A DNA stretch of 64,000 nucleotides, taken from contig CM053031.1 of assembly GCA_028564925.1 (NCBI GenBank), forward strand, positions 163,348,726 through 163,412,725, written 5' to 3'. This document shows positions 46,973 to 59,226 of this stretch, piece after piece; position 1 is the first letter of the stretch; every line of letters starts with the position of its first letter. This DNA comes from Lithobates sylvaticus (Eukaryota > Chordata > Amphibia > Anura > Ranidae). Under the pieces are notes generated by a model. That model was not told the DNA's origin, made no database searches, and saw only the letters and a program-made list of their open reading frames with translations. The translations under genes were made by a program, and so were the position numbers.

Positions 46973-48080
46973 CAGTGCTCAGTATAAATGAATACTTTTT
47001 TTGAAAAGATTTTCTCAATGAACACATGAACAATTTCCAACATTTTTTGTTTAATTTGTTTAGCCCATTACATGAAAGATTAATATAACTTGGATTACAA
47101 AATCTTCAGTTTCACTCAAATTAGTTGATGCAAAAATGAATACACCCCACAACAAAAACTACTACATCTAGTATTTTGTATGACCTCCATGACTTGTAAG
47201 GACAGCACCAAGTCTTCTAGGCATGAAATGAACAAGTTGGCGACATATTGCAACACCCATCTTTTTCCATTCTTCAAGAACGACCTCTTTTAGAGCATGG
47301 ATGCTGGATAGAGTGGTGCTCAACTTGTCTATTCAGAATACCCCATAGGTTTTCGACTGGGTTCAGATCAGGAGACATATAGTACTTGGCCCCTGAATCA
47401 CTTTCACCCTATTCTTCAGAAATGCAGCAGTGGCCTTAGATGTGTGTTTTGGATCATTGTCATGTTGGTTAAGTGCACGACCAAGGGCACGGAGTTATAG
47501 TAGCATCTTTTTTTTTCCAATATAGAGCAGTACATCTGTGAATTCATGATACCATCAATGAAATGCAGCTCCCCAACATCGGCAGCACTCGTGCAGCCCC
47601 ACAGGACACTGCCACCACCATGTTTCACTGTAGGCATCATGCATTTTTCTTTGTACTCCTTCCCTTTGCAACACCATAAGGTTTTGAAGCCATCAGTTCC
47701 AAAAACATTTAACTTGGTCTCCTCATTTCAAAGTCCCAGTAGTCTTCTTTTGCAGCATGGGCCCTGGCAAAATCTAGGAAGGCTTTTTTTGTGCATGGGC
47801 TTTAGGAGAGGCTTCCTTCGTGGACGACACCCATGCATACCATTTCTCTGCAGTGTACGGTGTATTGTCACAATTACCCCAGTTTGGCTTTCTACTACTT
47901 TAGCTAACTGCAGTAAACATGTATGGGGCTGCATGAGTGGGACCGCATAACTTTTCCTAGCCACAACATGCCTCAGTTTGATGGAAAAGCCCAACCAAAG
48001 CAAATTATAGACACAATGGAGTAGGGCCAATGTCCCTCAGTGGACTCCAAGAAAGATTTTAGAGTATGTACAAAAGTCAC
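46973..48080 (-). mobile_element. Tc1-type transposon, right end lost
   Basis: The left terminus CAGTGCTCAGTATAAATGAA follows TA at 46971-46972. On the minus strand, transposase remains include [20 protein letters not shown] (helix-turn-helix region, 47850-47920) and [14 protein letters not shown] (47580-47640), with several frame breaks. The right inverted repeat is missing, replaced by DIRS sequence at about 48081. It belongs to a different Tc1 family from the one at 7890. Confidence 0.8.
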
Positions 48081-48960
48081 GTTTGGTCTCTTGTTCATTG
48101 ACGGACAGAGGAATTAAGAGACTACTAGGATATCAAAATGTGATCCAATTGAGGGGAAAGGCAAAAGCTGAAAACACTAACAGGCTAATAAAAAAAAAAA
48201 AAAAAACACAGAACCGGGGACTGCCTGCAGTTCAAACGTGCTGCCTGAAGAACCTTACATCCGAAGATGGCATCAGAAGAGGCCTGAACATATACCTAGT
48301 AAAACTTGGAAAGTTGCTCACACCAGATAGAAGCCTTCCAAATCTGGGAAATCGTTGCCTCATGCTAAAAACGCCCAAACAGCACTGAAGGATCTAGTAC
48401 AGAGCACATTAATAGGCAAGGATGGAATCTGACTCCCAAGGTGATGAGCTTCAATGATGATCTGTCTGAGGCACTGAGAAATGAACAAGCAACGGGTCAC
48501 CCATAACTGGGACGTAAAAAAAAAATATTTTTAATAGAAGCAGTGGCTGTGAGACAAGACATGCACAGCACAAAACACAGGTGAATGGCAGAAACCCCCT
48601 CGGGAAGGAGGCTCTAGGTCTCCGCATCACCTTGTCTCTGTGTAAGACCAGAACAGAACATTTTAGACAACGGGCTCGCATAGGTGAATGCAACAAAAAA
48701 TGCAACCATGTGAGTGAGATTGGAAAGGGGAATATACCAGGTTCAAAAAGAGGTTTCTCAAGTGCCAAGAGAACCAAACTCAAAGAGGAGAGGGAGTCAC
48801 ACGAGAAACCCTGCACAAAATAATGAGAATGTCAAGCTAGGAGGTCTCTGAAACAAGATCACAAGCAGCAAGATCAGCCCCTTAATAGTACTCAGACCAA
48901 ATGCTAATCCAGGTCAAGTAAAAGAAAGGTCATTCCAATGAGGATTTTCTGGGATGAAAG
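48081..48960 (-). mobile_element. DIRS remnant, recombinase end (fossil)
   Basis: TTCATTGACGGACAG at 48093 and GCTGCCTGAAGAACCTTACA at 48240 parallel the DIRS copies at 39358 and 52700, and the ACCTAGTAAAACTTGGAAAG word at 48293 also recurs there. Reading is in the minus direction. Broken and partial. Confidence 0.5.
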
Positions 48961-49679
48961 TTTCTTTCCTTACACTAAGTGAAGTATGCCTTCTATGTGC
49001 CATGATAAAACTTGCAGTAAGTGGCCCCCTTTGTGTTCAGCATCATGGCAAATCACGGATTCAGAGATTTCCCTGCACCCCAAGACCTGGGCTTCACCAG
49101 CCATTAAAGCCAGCAACTGTGAAGCATAATGGTAAGATCCATGTGATCTGGAAAAGCCCACAGGGCATCTGCCATGGATATAATCAATCCACTGGGGCCA
49201 GTCCTGAGATCATCTGAATGCCCTCTTATCTTAAACAAGAAGAGCAGACGGAGGAGTTTTAAAGGAAGAAATGTGTGCAATCCCAGTACCCTCTGTACTT
49301 ATTCCATGCAGCCACCAGAACACCCCATTGCTTCTGTCAGGGGATCTCTGTACCTGGAGACACACCTGTCCAATTTATTGTTGAACATGGAAATCCACAT
49401 CTAGCACTCCTACCCATGACACGGATCCCCGTACACTTCCGTATGCAAGAACCATACCCTCAGGCCCAGGAGCTAGTGGACGAGGATGGAATGTGGAGCT
49501 CTGCCCAAGCTAGAATTCTTTCTACCCCTCTTCCTCTGGTAAGACTTCTGGTTGATGTTCGAATTAAGTCTGATCTGATGGCCTACCAGTCAGGTTAAGT
49601 TTAAAAACAAATAAATAAAAAAAAAAACTTGCGCAATCACCAACATAACAAATACGGAATAAACAAACGTATAAATATA
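48961..49679. other. Intron sequence, possibly DIRS-derived, no gene
   Basis: Two overlapping plus-strand frames of about 87-107 codons occur without any motif or splice context. Possibly the continuation of the DIRS remnant read antisense. No confident call. Confidence 0.3.
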
Positions 49680-51087
49680 CAGTGGGGACGTAAAGTATTC
49701 AGACCCCCTTAAAATTTTTCACTCTGTTAGATTACTGCCATTTGCTAAAATCATTTAAGTTCATTTTTTTTCCTCAATGTACGTACAGCACCCCATATTG
49801 ACAGATAAACAGAATTGTTGACATTTTTGCAGATTTATTAAAAAAAGAAAAAACTGAAATATCAGTAGTCCTGTCCCTGCAGCTGAAAAACACCCCCACA
49901 GCATGATGCTGCCACCACCATGCTTCACTGTTGGGACTGTATTGGACAGGTGATGAGTAGTGCCTGGTTTTCTCCACACATACCACTTAGAATTAAGGCC
50001 ACAAAGTTCTATCTTGGTCTCATCAGGCCAGAGAAGCTTATTTCTCACTATCTTGGAGTCCTTCAGGTGTTTTTTTTTTTTTTTTTAGCAAACTCAATGT
50101 GGGCTTTCATGTGTCTTGCACTGAGGAGAGGCTTCTGTCGGGCCACTCTGCCATAAAGCCCTGACTGGTGGAGGGCTGCAGTGATGGTTGACTTTCTACA
50201 ACTTTCTCCCATCTCCCGACTGCATCTCTGGAGCTTAGCCACAGTGATCTTTGGATTCTCCTTTACCTCTCTCACCAAGGCTCTTCTCCCCCAATAGCTC
50301 AGTTTGGCCGGATGGCCAGCTCTAGGAAGGGTCAACCGTTTTCCATTTAAGGATTATGGAGGCCACTGTGCTCTTAGGAACCTTAAGTGAAGCAGCATTT
50401 TTTGTAACCTTGGTCAGATCTGTGCCTTGCCACAAGTCTGAGTTTTTTTTTTAAACAATAAGCTTTTATTTGTTCTTAGATATAATAATTGTACAATAAT
50501 ACAAACATTTGTACAGGAGTATCATATTAAAATATAACAAAGTATAATTGAGTTCAGTAATAGAGTATTTTACTAGTAAAACCAACAAAATGGCTTTGTG
50601 ATCAGCCGATCATTACATCGATGTTCTATTTAGAAAAACTCAGTTTGTGTAGAAAAAAACTATTATTTAGTTTGAAAAGAAGAATAAAATTTCACGCAGT
50701 TCCTTTGACCCCATGATTCTCATTTGCTCTGACATGCACTGTGAGCTGTAAGGTCTCATATAGACAGGTGTGTGGCTTTCCTAATCAAGTCCAATCAGTA
50801 TAATGAAACACAGCTGGACTCAAAATGAAGGTGTAGAACCATCTCAAGGATGATCAGAAGATGTATATATACGAGTGTCACAGCAAAGGGTCTGAATACT
50901 TAGGACCATGTGATATTTCAGTTTCTTTTTTAATAAATCTGCAAAAATGTCAACAATTCTGTGTATTTCTGTCAATATGGGGTGCTGTGTGTACATTAAT
51001 GAGGAAAAAAATGAACTTAAATGATTTTAGCAAATGGCTGCAACAGTGAAAAATTTAAGGGGGTCTGAATATTTTCAGTCCCCACTG
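49680..51087 (-). mobile_element. Tc1-type transposon with internal deletion and insertion
   Basis: Ends CAGTGGGGACGTAAAGTATT at 49680 and its near-complement ending CCCCACTG at 51087, bordered by TA on both sides. The minus-strand transposase keeps the DNA-binding part (LVREVKENPKITVAKLQRCS) and the first catalytic region ([13 protein letters not shown], then [20 protein letters not shown]). It then stops: everything after this is deleted up to the terminal repeat. A poly(A)-type insertion lies at 50437-50692. Confidence 0.85.
50437..50692 (-). mobile_element. Poly(A)-tailed retroposed fragment inside Tc1
   Basis: On the minus strand the fragment ends AACAAATAAAAGCTTATTGT then an A-run, a poly(A) signal 12-15 bases before a tail. 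It splits otherwise continuous Tc1 sequence. About 255 bp, source transcript unknown. Confidence 0.55.
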
Positions 51088-51089
51088 TA

Positions 51090-51720
51090 CAGTGGGTATA
51101 GAAAAGAACCAACCCCTTTAAAATAATAAATGTTGTTGCTTTGCAGAGTTTTTGTTGTCTCTAGCTGTATTTACTCAGTGCAACTTCTAACATTCCAAGT
51201 GAAAGCTAGAACATGTCAGTGTAGGGAAAAATAAAAATAAAAAAACAGAATCACTGAGTGGGAAAAAGGATCACCTCCTTGTGTCAGTATTTCGTAGAAC
51301 CACCTTTGGCTTTAATCACAGCCTTTAATTTATTGGGTTAGGCCCCTACTAAACTTGCACATCTAGACTTTGCAATATTTGTCCACTCTTCTTTGCAGAA
51401 CTGCTAAAGTTCAGTTAAATTTGATGGTGACTGTTTGTGGACTGCAGTCTTCAAGTCATTCAACAGATTTTCAATGTTTATGTCTGAGCTCTGACTAGAC
51501 CATGTAAAAACATTCACCCTTTTCTTCAACCACTGGTCATTTTTGCTGTGTGCTTTGGGTCATTGTCATGTTGGAAGGTAAACCTTCCCATTAACACCTT
51601 TCTGGCAGAGGGTAGCAGATGATCACAGTTGAAAGTCAAATGGCTTTGTGTGCCACTGAGACAGCGATTAGCTACACCTGACTGAGTTTACAAGTCCTTT
51701 TAAGGAGGGAGTGGTCCTTT
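51090..51720 (-). mobile_element. Tc1-type transposon remnant abutting the previous one
   Basis: CAGTGGGTATAGAAAAGAAC begins immediately after the TA at 51088-51089 that also closes the preceding element. The following text (AGTTCAGTTAAATTTGATGG, TTGGGTCATTGTCATGTTGG) matches transposase C-terminal coding on the minus strand. The right end is not found and most of the gene is deleted. Confidence 0.75.
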
Positions 51721-52609
51721 TGCCAACTTGAATTCCATTTTAGATTCTCCCTCCCGACAGGTTATTGTTATATCTATCACTAGGATGAAGTGGAAGGTGC
51801 ATGATGACCTACTACATTTATAGGTCAAATTATGAGGTGAGAGCATAGTGTTGAAGGTGGCAAAGCACATGAGGAGTCACACATCTGTATATTGGAGTGG
51901 TGTGGAGCACAAAGAACTTGGACTGTATTTTATTTCTTAAATTGGACTTAATCTAGAACCGGATTTCTTAGCCGTCACCAAGTCCAGGGACAATATGGTT
52001 TTGTGTGTCAGTTAAATCAGTCTGTTCAGAGACTGAACTGACTTGTTCCGTGATGACAGAATGTGGAGTTGTAGGGGTCTTTAGTGGAACTCAGCCAATG
52101 GGACTGCCTCTAAAGGTACTATCCCAGAACTCCAGTGCAGAAAAAGGAATCTCAGGCAACTCCTAGGAGTGGAAAGCTGGCAGTTTCTCCTGGGAAAGTA
52201 AGACTTGAGCTGTGTCTAGGGTGGAACCTAGGTATTTTTAAGAGCTAAGCTGGTTCCAGTGCTGACTTCTGACTGTTTGGGATGCAACTAAGCCTTTACA
52301 ACATCTGAAATTGCCAGCCGGAATGTACACCAACTGTCCCTTAGCAGGAGACTGTTCAGATATCGTGCAATGAGAAAACCCTGGGCATGTAGAAGGATGA
52401 ACAAAGAAGACTGTTTGAGTACCCAAAGTGCAGAAGACAAGCAGAATGGCAGGGCAGGAAACCGAAGAGCTGGAAGCACAGCAAAGCAATGAAAACCACT
52501 GCTGTGCTGTAAAAATTAGCGCTCCCAAGAAAACGATTATGCGGGTAATTCAAAATGAATTAATCCTAATTTCTAAAATTGTACATCACAGAGGAGTTGA
52601 TATACATTA
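51721..52609. other. Intron sequence, nothing recognised
   Basis: No ORF with motifs, no inverted repeats and no microsatellite was recognised. Confidence 0.4.
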
Positions 52610-54725
52610 CTATTTGACATGTCCCAAAGCACTGACAGGAGGGGTGGGCAACACGGCCAGCACACCCAAAAACAGAAGATGGGGAATCCTTGCATAAAAG
52701 CTGCCTGCAAAACCTTCAGACCATAACCTGTGTTCTGCATAAACAGCTACCTGGTAAAACTTTGTAAACTTGTAATGAGAAAACCAGGCAGCACACTTGA
52801 ACAGAAGCTTCATGCTGAATAGCATAGAAAAGCACTGACACTCCTGTAGGTATGGGCCCCAACTGGGAAAGAAGGCAACGCAAAAATGGAATTTAACTAT
52901 TGAAAAAGAAAAAAAAATATATAGGCTAAAGATAAGCTCACACTTGATAATCCAAAGAGTGAAGAACCTCTTCTTTAAGATAAGAATAAAAACATGGTAA
53001 CAATGTCCTGACGGAGGCCTCAATACTACCTTATACTGGTGAAGAATCATGAAAAGTTCCTTGCAGGAAAGCACAGCCAAAGACGAGACACTGTGAGCTG
53101 AGGTAGCGGCAAACAAAGAAGCAAGAGAGGCTCAAAGATAGAAGACTGTAAAATAGACAAGACCAAATTAAGGTCCCATGTAGACCGCACAAGCGGAACA
53201 CGCACTGCACAAAAGACTTTAACCAAGCCGCAAGATGCGATATGCCTCTGAAACAGAATGGCCAAGGTCAATATATGTCCCTTGATAATATTTAAAATCC
53301 AGAGACCTCTCCACACCAGACTGAAAGATAGGTCAAAATGTCACCAGGTGAAAAAACCTTCCAAGCACGATGGTACAACTTACTAATTGTTGACTTTCTA
53401 GCCTTAAGGAGGGTAGGGATTAGAGCAAGCAGCTTGCAGTGGAGTCACCGAAGCAGGCACACTCCCGAACTGCGGCTCTGTCCATTCACACAGAGCAGCG
53501 GCTCAGCCCCACTCCCTCAGTCAATGGCTCCCGCTGCTGGCAAAAGGAGTGCGAGTTCTTGGAGAGGCAAGGCCTTTGTGAACATTACTGGATCGAGAGG
53601 GGTCCAAGGTAAATATGCATAGAGTTAAGGTAAAAAACCTTGTGCCTTTACAACCACTGCAGAAATATCTCTGCAAACACCTTGGCTGAGGGGCACACCC
53701 TCCTGGATTTAGCTAATGGCTGAGAAAGTCTGCCTGCCAATTTTCCATGCTGGGAATGTACATGACAGAGGGCCAGAAAATGCAGTTCTGCTTAGGAAAA
53801 GATTGAGTCTGCTTCTTCCAGAGCGGTGCAACTATGTCCCACCTTGATAATGGACTTATGCCACAGTAAGGTATTGTCCAACTGCACCCTGAAAGGCAGA
53901 CCCAAGAGGTAGACTGATCAGAATGGCCTGAAGATCCAGGATGCTGATAACCAATGCCAGCCTGTCAGGCTGAGAGGTTGACTATCAAGCCCTTCCTATT
54001 CATTGGATGAAAGGACTTTTGGGTATCCAGCATCTGCATGGATGTCAACCACTCTAGAGCTTCCCTGGTCTTGGGAGTCAGAAACACTGGCAGATCAAGG
54101 GACCGCCGACTTCTGTCCCATACAGACAGGGTATTTAACTGCATGGCTCTGGAAACAATCTGAGCCTAGAAAGTCGCAAAGAAGGTAACTGCCTTCTTCC
54201 CCAGCACCTTCATGCAGGCCTAAATAAAAGGGACTTTAATGACCTCAGGGACTCCATCTGATATTGAAGCCATCAAGTACTAGGCCTAAACAACCAAGTG
54301 TCAAAACAAAGGGTTAGGGATCGGTACCCAGACAAACCTCTCTAGGACTTGTACCACCTGCTGGACACTTGACATCAGTTTTTGGGCTGATTTGCTCCCC
54401 GAGAAGCAAGTTATCCAGATATATATACGCCACAGTGGAGATGCACTGGGTTCTCAACAACCCCAGCACTGGAGCTATTTGGTAAACAATCTGCGGGTAT
54501 GGACAGGCTTGCCAGGCAACGCCACAATCAGAGTGGCCATCTTCAACTACAAATAGCTGTGCATGGCTAGAAAATCATGATGTGGAGGTAGGCATCCAAG
54601 ATATCCACTGATGCCTGGAAGTCCCCCGATGAAGTGAAACAATCACTGACCAGGTGGACTCCATCCTGAATTTCAGTACTTTCAAGAACACTTGAAAGCA
54701 GTAGAACATTTACTTGATAGTGTTA
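52610..54725 (-). mobile_element. DIRS retroelement remnant in the USP7 intron (fossil)
   Basis: Minus-strand coding remains include tyrosine recombinase (IKGHILTLAILFQRHIASCG at 53230-53290) and, further right, reverse transcriptase-like words around 54400-54660. The order is the same as in DIRS A and B. It is broken in many places and its 5' half is missing. Same orientation as USP7. Confidence 0.6.
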
Positions 54726-54777
54726 ATAAGCTAGGAGGTGTACAAAAAACCCTTTAGTTTGGATTTAATAGATTTAA

Positions 54778-55645
54778 CCACTTCCCGACCGGCGCACACA
54801 GATGTATGTCGGCAGAATGGCATGGACAGGAAAATGGGCATACAGGTACATCCCTTTAAATTTGCCCCGGTGCCATTGCCGCCTGGGACCGTGAGTCGGA
54901 TTGCGTGTCCCGCGGACTCAATCGCCACAGGGATACCCGCAATCGTCTCACGGAGAGATGCCAATGTAAACAAGCATCTCCCCAATCTGCCTAGTGACAG
55001 TGTCACTGATCTCTGCTCCCTGTGATCGGAGCAGAGATCAGTGATGTGTCACACAGCCAAGCCCCCCACACAGTTAGAAAAACACCCCTAAACTGTCAAC
55101 TAGTGGTTAACCCCTTCACCTGCCAGTGTCATTTACACAGGAATCAGTGTATTTGTATAGCACCAATTGCTGTATAAAGGACAATGGTCCCAAAAATGTG
55201 TCAAAAATGTCCGATGTGTCCGCCATAATGTCGCAGTCACGAAAAAAAAAAATATATAAAAAAAAATGGCTGATTGCCCCCATTATTGGTAAAAAAAAAA
55301 AAATAATAAAAATTCCATAAAATTATCCCCTGTTTTGTAAACGCTATAACTTTTGCGCAAACCAATAAATAAAATCGCTTTTCTTTTACCAAAAATATGT
55401 AGAAGAATACGTATCGGCCTAAACTGAGGAAAAACTTTTTTTTTCATTTTTGGGAGATATTTATTATAGCAAAATGTAAAAAATAAATGCGTTTTTTTTC
55501 TCAAAATTGCCGCTTTTTTTGTTTATAGCGCAAAAAATAAAAGCTGCAGGGGTGATTAAATATCACCAAAAGAAAGCTCCATTTGTGGGGAAAAAAAGGA
55601 CGTCAATTTTGTTTGGGAGCCACGTCGTACGACCGCGCAATTACT
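54778..55645. mobile_element. TTAA-type MITE, right end lost
   Basis: TTAA at 54774-54777 is followed by CCACTTCCCGACCGGCGCAC. The interior shares GTGTCAAAAATGTCCGATGT and AAGAATACGTATCGGCCTAA with 42211-43184 and 62538-63517. The similarity stops at GACCGCGCAATTAC, before the terminal segment. Confidence 0.8.
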
Positions 55646-56321
55646 GGTATGGAGGCGAGAACTGGGGAAGACATGGGTGCAACGTTTGCTCCCAGTGTGG
55701 CCAATTTATTTTAGGCCTACTGAGGGGAGAGCACCATTTTTGACCAGCGGGCCCTCAAGGGACTCTACCGCCGTTCTGGGGGATCTCTGTCCTGAACCTG
55801 CCAGTGTGGTGACTGGATATACTGTACACCAGAGATTGTTGCCCACATAGTCCAGCTCCAACAGGTCGCCCCCACACTTGCAAGCCTGGTTCAGGTGCAA
55901 TCCATTTTTACCTGCTGGTGGCAGGTCCAGATAGTGGGGGGGGGGTAAAGAATAGACTAGAAGTTATGGGCACAAAGTCCATGTGATCGGAGAGATACGG
56001 AGAGGCACGCCCATTACCAAAGAGCACTAGCAGAAAACTGAGGCTTAGCTGCTCAGAGGGGATGTGCCTGTGTAATTCTTGCATTTCTTGGCTGCATAAC
56101 CCAAGTAGTCATGAGTATTAACTCCGCTGAATTGTGATGTACGATAAAACATTGTGGACATGCAAGTGTGTATTCTTAATGTCCAGCGAGCAAGGGACAT
56201 CCTTGAGTAGGGTTTCCAGGGCAGCTCTGAAAACAAGCTGTCCCCTGAAGATCAGGACACTTTTTACATGCAGTTCTGCAGCCCAGCAGTAAAGCTTGTT
56301 CTCCTCGTGTTACAAACACAA
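55646..56321. other. Intron sequence, nothing recognised
   Basis: No recognised gene or repeat. Confidence 0.35.
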
Positions 56322-56659
56322 AGGCTGCATTTACACCTGAGCGTTTTCAGCTCTTAAAAGCTCCAAAATGCTCAACAAGAAAAATCCCATGAGCCTGAAG
56401 CGCAGAGAAGTATATGAGCTTCTTTTTGGGCAGATTACAAGCATTTTTGGCCCCATAGACATCAATAGACACGCCTGACTTGAGCAGAAAAAATGCTTAT
56501 AAAACGCTAACATCTTTCCACCCCTAACTTCATCTCCCCCTAGTGCTTGAATTGGCTAAACAAAAACACTTGTAATACACTTCAAAAACACTTTGACAAA
56601 GCTGCAAAAAATCTTAAAAAAATGCCTGAAAACGATACTCTCAGGTGTGAATGTAGCCT
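56322..56659. mobile_element. MITE, 338 bp
   Basis: Inverted ends AGGCTGCATTTACACCTGAG and CTCAGGTGTGAATGTAGCCT, about 18 of 20 matching. AT-rich, non-coding. Probably hAT-type, but the target duplication is unclear. Confidence 0.75.
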
Positions 56660-57061
56660 AAGTTTCAGTCACTCCACAATTAAATGATCAGATTGATCGG
56701 TAGCCCAACCAGCTAAAGTATGGCAAAAAGTCTGTTCTTTCAGTCTCTGTAAAAAATAACAGGGAAAAACAGGTGCAAGAGAAAGGTCTTCGCAGTCTTG
56801 GGGACCCTAAAAGAGCTTAGGAACAGAATTGTTAGAAGCCGCAGTCAAAAACAGCTGCAACGGTCACCATTAACCTGAGTGTAACAGGAGCCCATCTGGA
56901 TATCCTTCTGGCTGAATATTAATAAGGAATTGTCCAAAAAAAAATTTAATATAGGGAAAGAAATTGCTTTATGGCTGGAAAAATTCTTTAAAAGTTGGGT
57001 ATACTTTAAAACGAAAATTTAAGTAAACTAATCAAGAAAATCTCCAATCTGAAGGTCACTA

Positions 57062-57175
<114 letters not shown>

Positions 57176-57179
57176 TTAA

Positions 57180-57700
57180 AGTATATGTAAACCCTTGCTG
57201 TTTAAAATGGACATGAAAGGCAAAACATTTTCGTATAGATATATAAAAAAACATTCTAAATACCCTTTTCCCCTTTATTACAAGTGATCACATTCCCTCT
57301 GATCTAAGCTGCATAAGAGCTCGTCAGTGCATGGCTGTGCAGTGTGGGGGGGGGGGGGGGGGGGGGGGGGTGTCCGGACTAGTCTGATCATTGGAGAGAA
57401 GCCAGCGGGTGGCCACTGAAAGCAATGGCAGGCTGACAGCAACCACAGCCAATCATGGCCACTCGTAGTCATTCATGGAGTGATTACTTGTGAATGATCA
57501 GCCCGGTCTCCATCCAAGGTTGGCAGATCACCTGCAGGACCAATGCAAGTATGCATTATGGACTTCAGCTTTTATTATATGATTTTCCTGTCAAATGTTT
57601 TTATTATGAAGGTTTTAGGGTTAAATTGGAAAGCCAGATGTTACACTTCCCCCCTCGGAAAAAAAAATCCTGCCCAGGCATGTTGAGTTCTCCTGTATAT
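57180..57700. mobile_element. TTAA-type MITE, right boundary unclear
   Basis: TTAA at 57176-57179 is followed by AGTATATGTAAACCC, a decayed start of the AGTGGATGTAAACCC family. A run of 25 G lies at 57346-57370. The right end could not be found. Confidence 0.45.
57346..57370 (+). repeat. Poly(G) run of 25
   Basis: Uninterrupted G tract inside the MITE. May be affected by sequencing error in length. Confidence 0.9.
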
Positions 57701-58345
57701 TTCTAAGCCATGCCCATTTCACTACTATAAAGAAGTAGGCTGATAGATATTGAACATTGTTCTGCTTAACCTGAATGCACTGCCAAAGTCAAATAAGCAG
57801 TATGAAAAGATAAAATGAGTAACAGACCTCAAAAAGTGACACTTTCAACAAACACTAAATTTCAATGGAAAAAGGCTATATAGTGCATACCTTGTCCACC
57901 CTAATTGCAAACGGGCCCCACAAATGGCATTTAAAAGACAACTTTTGATACAATTTGTCCTTTAAAGTGGTTATATACCCTCACATATACCCAGTGAAGT
58001 GACTGGACTCAAGAGATAAATAAATTGTCCTACATAAGTTGTACATGCCTATTTACAGCGGTCTTTCCTCTACATCCAAAGTGAATAATTTACACAGAAT
58101 CTCTCAGCTCAGATAAGCAGGGAGGCGAACAACTGAGGTTACATCAGTAAGAACTCAGAGCTAATTGGAGGGAATTGACATACCCCAGAGGTCACTCCCC
58201 TGTAACCATTTTTCTCTTGGGGTCAGGAAAAATTTTCAGAAGTAGCGACTGATGTAGACAGCAGAGGAACAAAGCAGCATATAGAAATTACACTTAGTGC
58301 TCTGGATTAAGGCAAGCACACATATAGAGGGATATGCTTTAATTA

Positions 58346-59194
58346 CCGTATATACTCGAGTATAAGCCTAGTTTTTCAGCACATTTTTTTGTGCTGAAAG
58401 TGTCCCCCTTGGCTTATACTCGAGTCAAGCACTTTTCTGCAGCAAAAAAAAATAAATTTCCGACCCGACTTTGGGGCCCCGTATCTCGGGGCCACTTGGG
58501 TCTAGGAGTCCCAACTTTGGTGTGCAAACCCAGTGGACCTAGCACTATAACATATCCAAATATGGGGTTCCTAGCACTAAGTGGCCCCGAGATACGGGGC
58601 CCCAAAGTCGGTTCGGAAAATGTCATTCTCTGCTGCAGAAAAGTGCTTGACATTTTCTGACCCGAATTTGGGGCCCCATATCTCGGGGACACTTGGAGCT
58701 AGGAACCCCAAATTTGGCATTCAAAACTAGTTGAACTAGCACTACAACATATCCAAAGATGGGGTTCCTAGCACTAAGTGGCCCCGAGATACAGGGCCCC
58801 AAAGTCGGTTCAGAAAATGTCATTCTCTGCTGCAGAAAAGTGCTTGAGATTTTCTGACCCGAATTTGGGGCCCCATATCCTGGGGACACTTGGTGCTAGG
58901 AACCCCAAATGTTGTATTCCAACCCAGTGGAATTAGCACTACAACATATCTAAAGATGGGGTTCCTAGCACTAAGTGACCCTGAGATACAGGGCCCCAAA
59001 TCGGTCAACTATGTCCATCTGCATGGGCACAGTGAGGCTGCAAATGGGCATCGTTGACCCTCTTTTCCACTTACAGTAGCTGCGCATTTCTCACCCTAGG
59101 CTTATACTCGAGTCAATAAGTTTTCCCAGTTGTTTGTGGTAAAATTAGGTGCCTCGGCTTATATTCGGGTCGGCCTATACTCGAGTATATACGG
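58346..59194. mobile_element. TA-flanked DNA element with CCGTATATACTCGAG termini
   Basis: Ends CCGTATATACTCGAGTATAA and the complement ending CTCGAGTATATACGG at 59194, each bordered by TA. Subterminal GGCTTATACTCGAGTCAA is repeated at both sides. The interior is a tandem array of about three 196-bp units. No transposase. It shares its end design with the element at 2487-3178. Confidence 0.8.
58437..59005 (+). repeat. 196-bp tandem repeat with internal palindrome
   Basis: CTGCAG starts at 58437, 58633 and 58829, an exact 196-base period. Each unit contains GGGGCCCCGTATCTCGGGG and its inverted copy CCCCGAGATACGGGGCCCC about 90 bases later, so every unit can fold on itself. Minus-strand frames here are spurious. 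Confidence 0.9.
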
Positions 59195-59226
59195 TATATT
59201 TCATGTTTGTGGTTTACAACCACTTT

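Larger units (their letters stand above)
57966..59226. mobile_element. TTAA-type MITE split by a TA-flanked element
   Basis: TTAA at 57962-57965 and AGTGGTTATATACCC at the left; TGGTTTACAACCACTTTGAG at the right, where the closing TTAA has changed to TTGA. Between 58346 and 59194 another element is inserted. Without it the MITE is about 410 bp. Confidence 0.65.

Noticed and set aside
48954-49598. Two plus-strand frames as possible exons
   Set aside because: They lie inside the USP7 intron on the opposite strand, overlap in different frames and lack motifs; adjacent sequence is DIRS-derived.
58414-59008. Repeated minus-strand frames SPRYGAPNSGQK
   Set aside because: Translation of the 196-bp tandem repeat, not a protein family.
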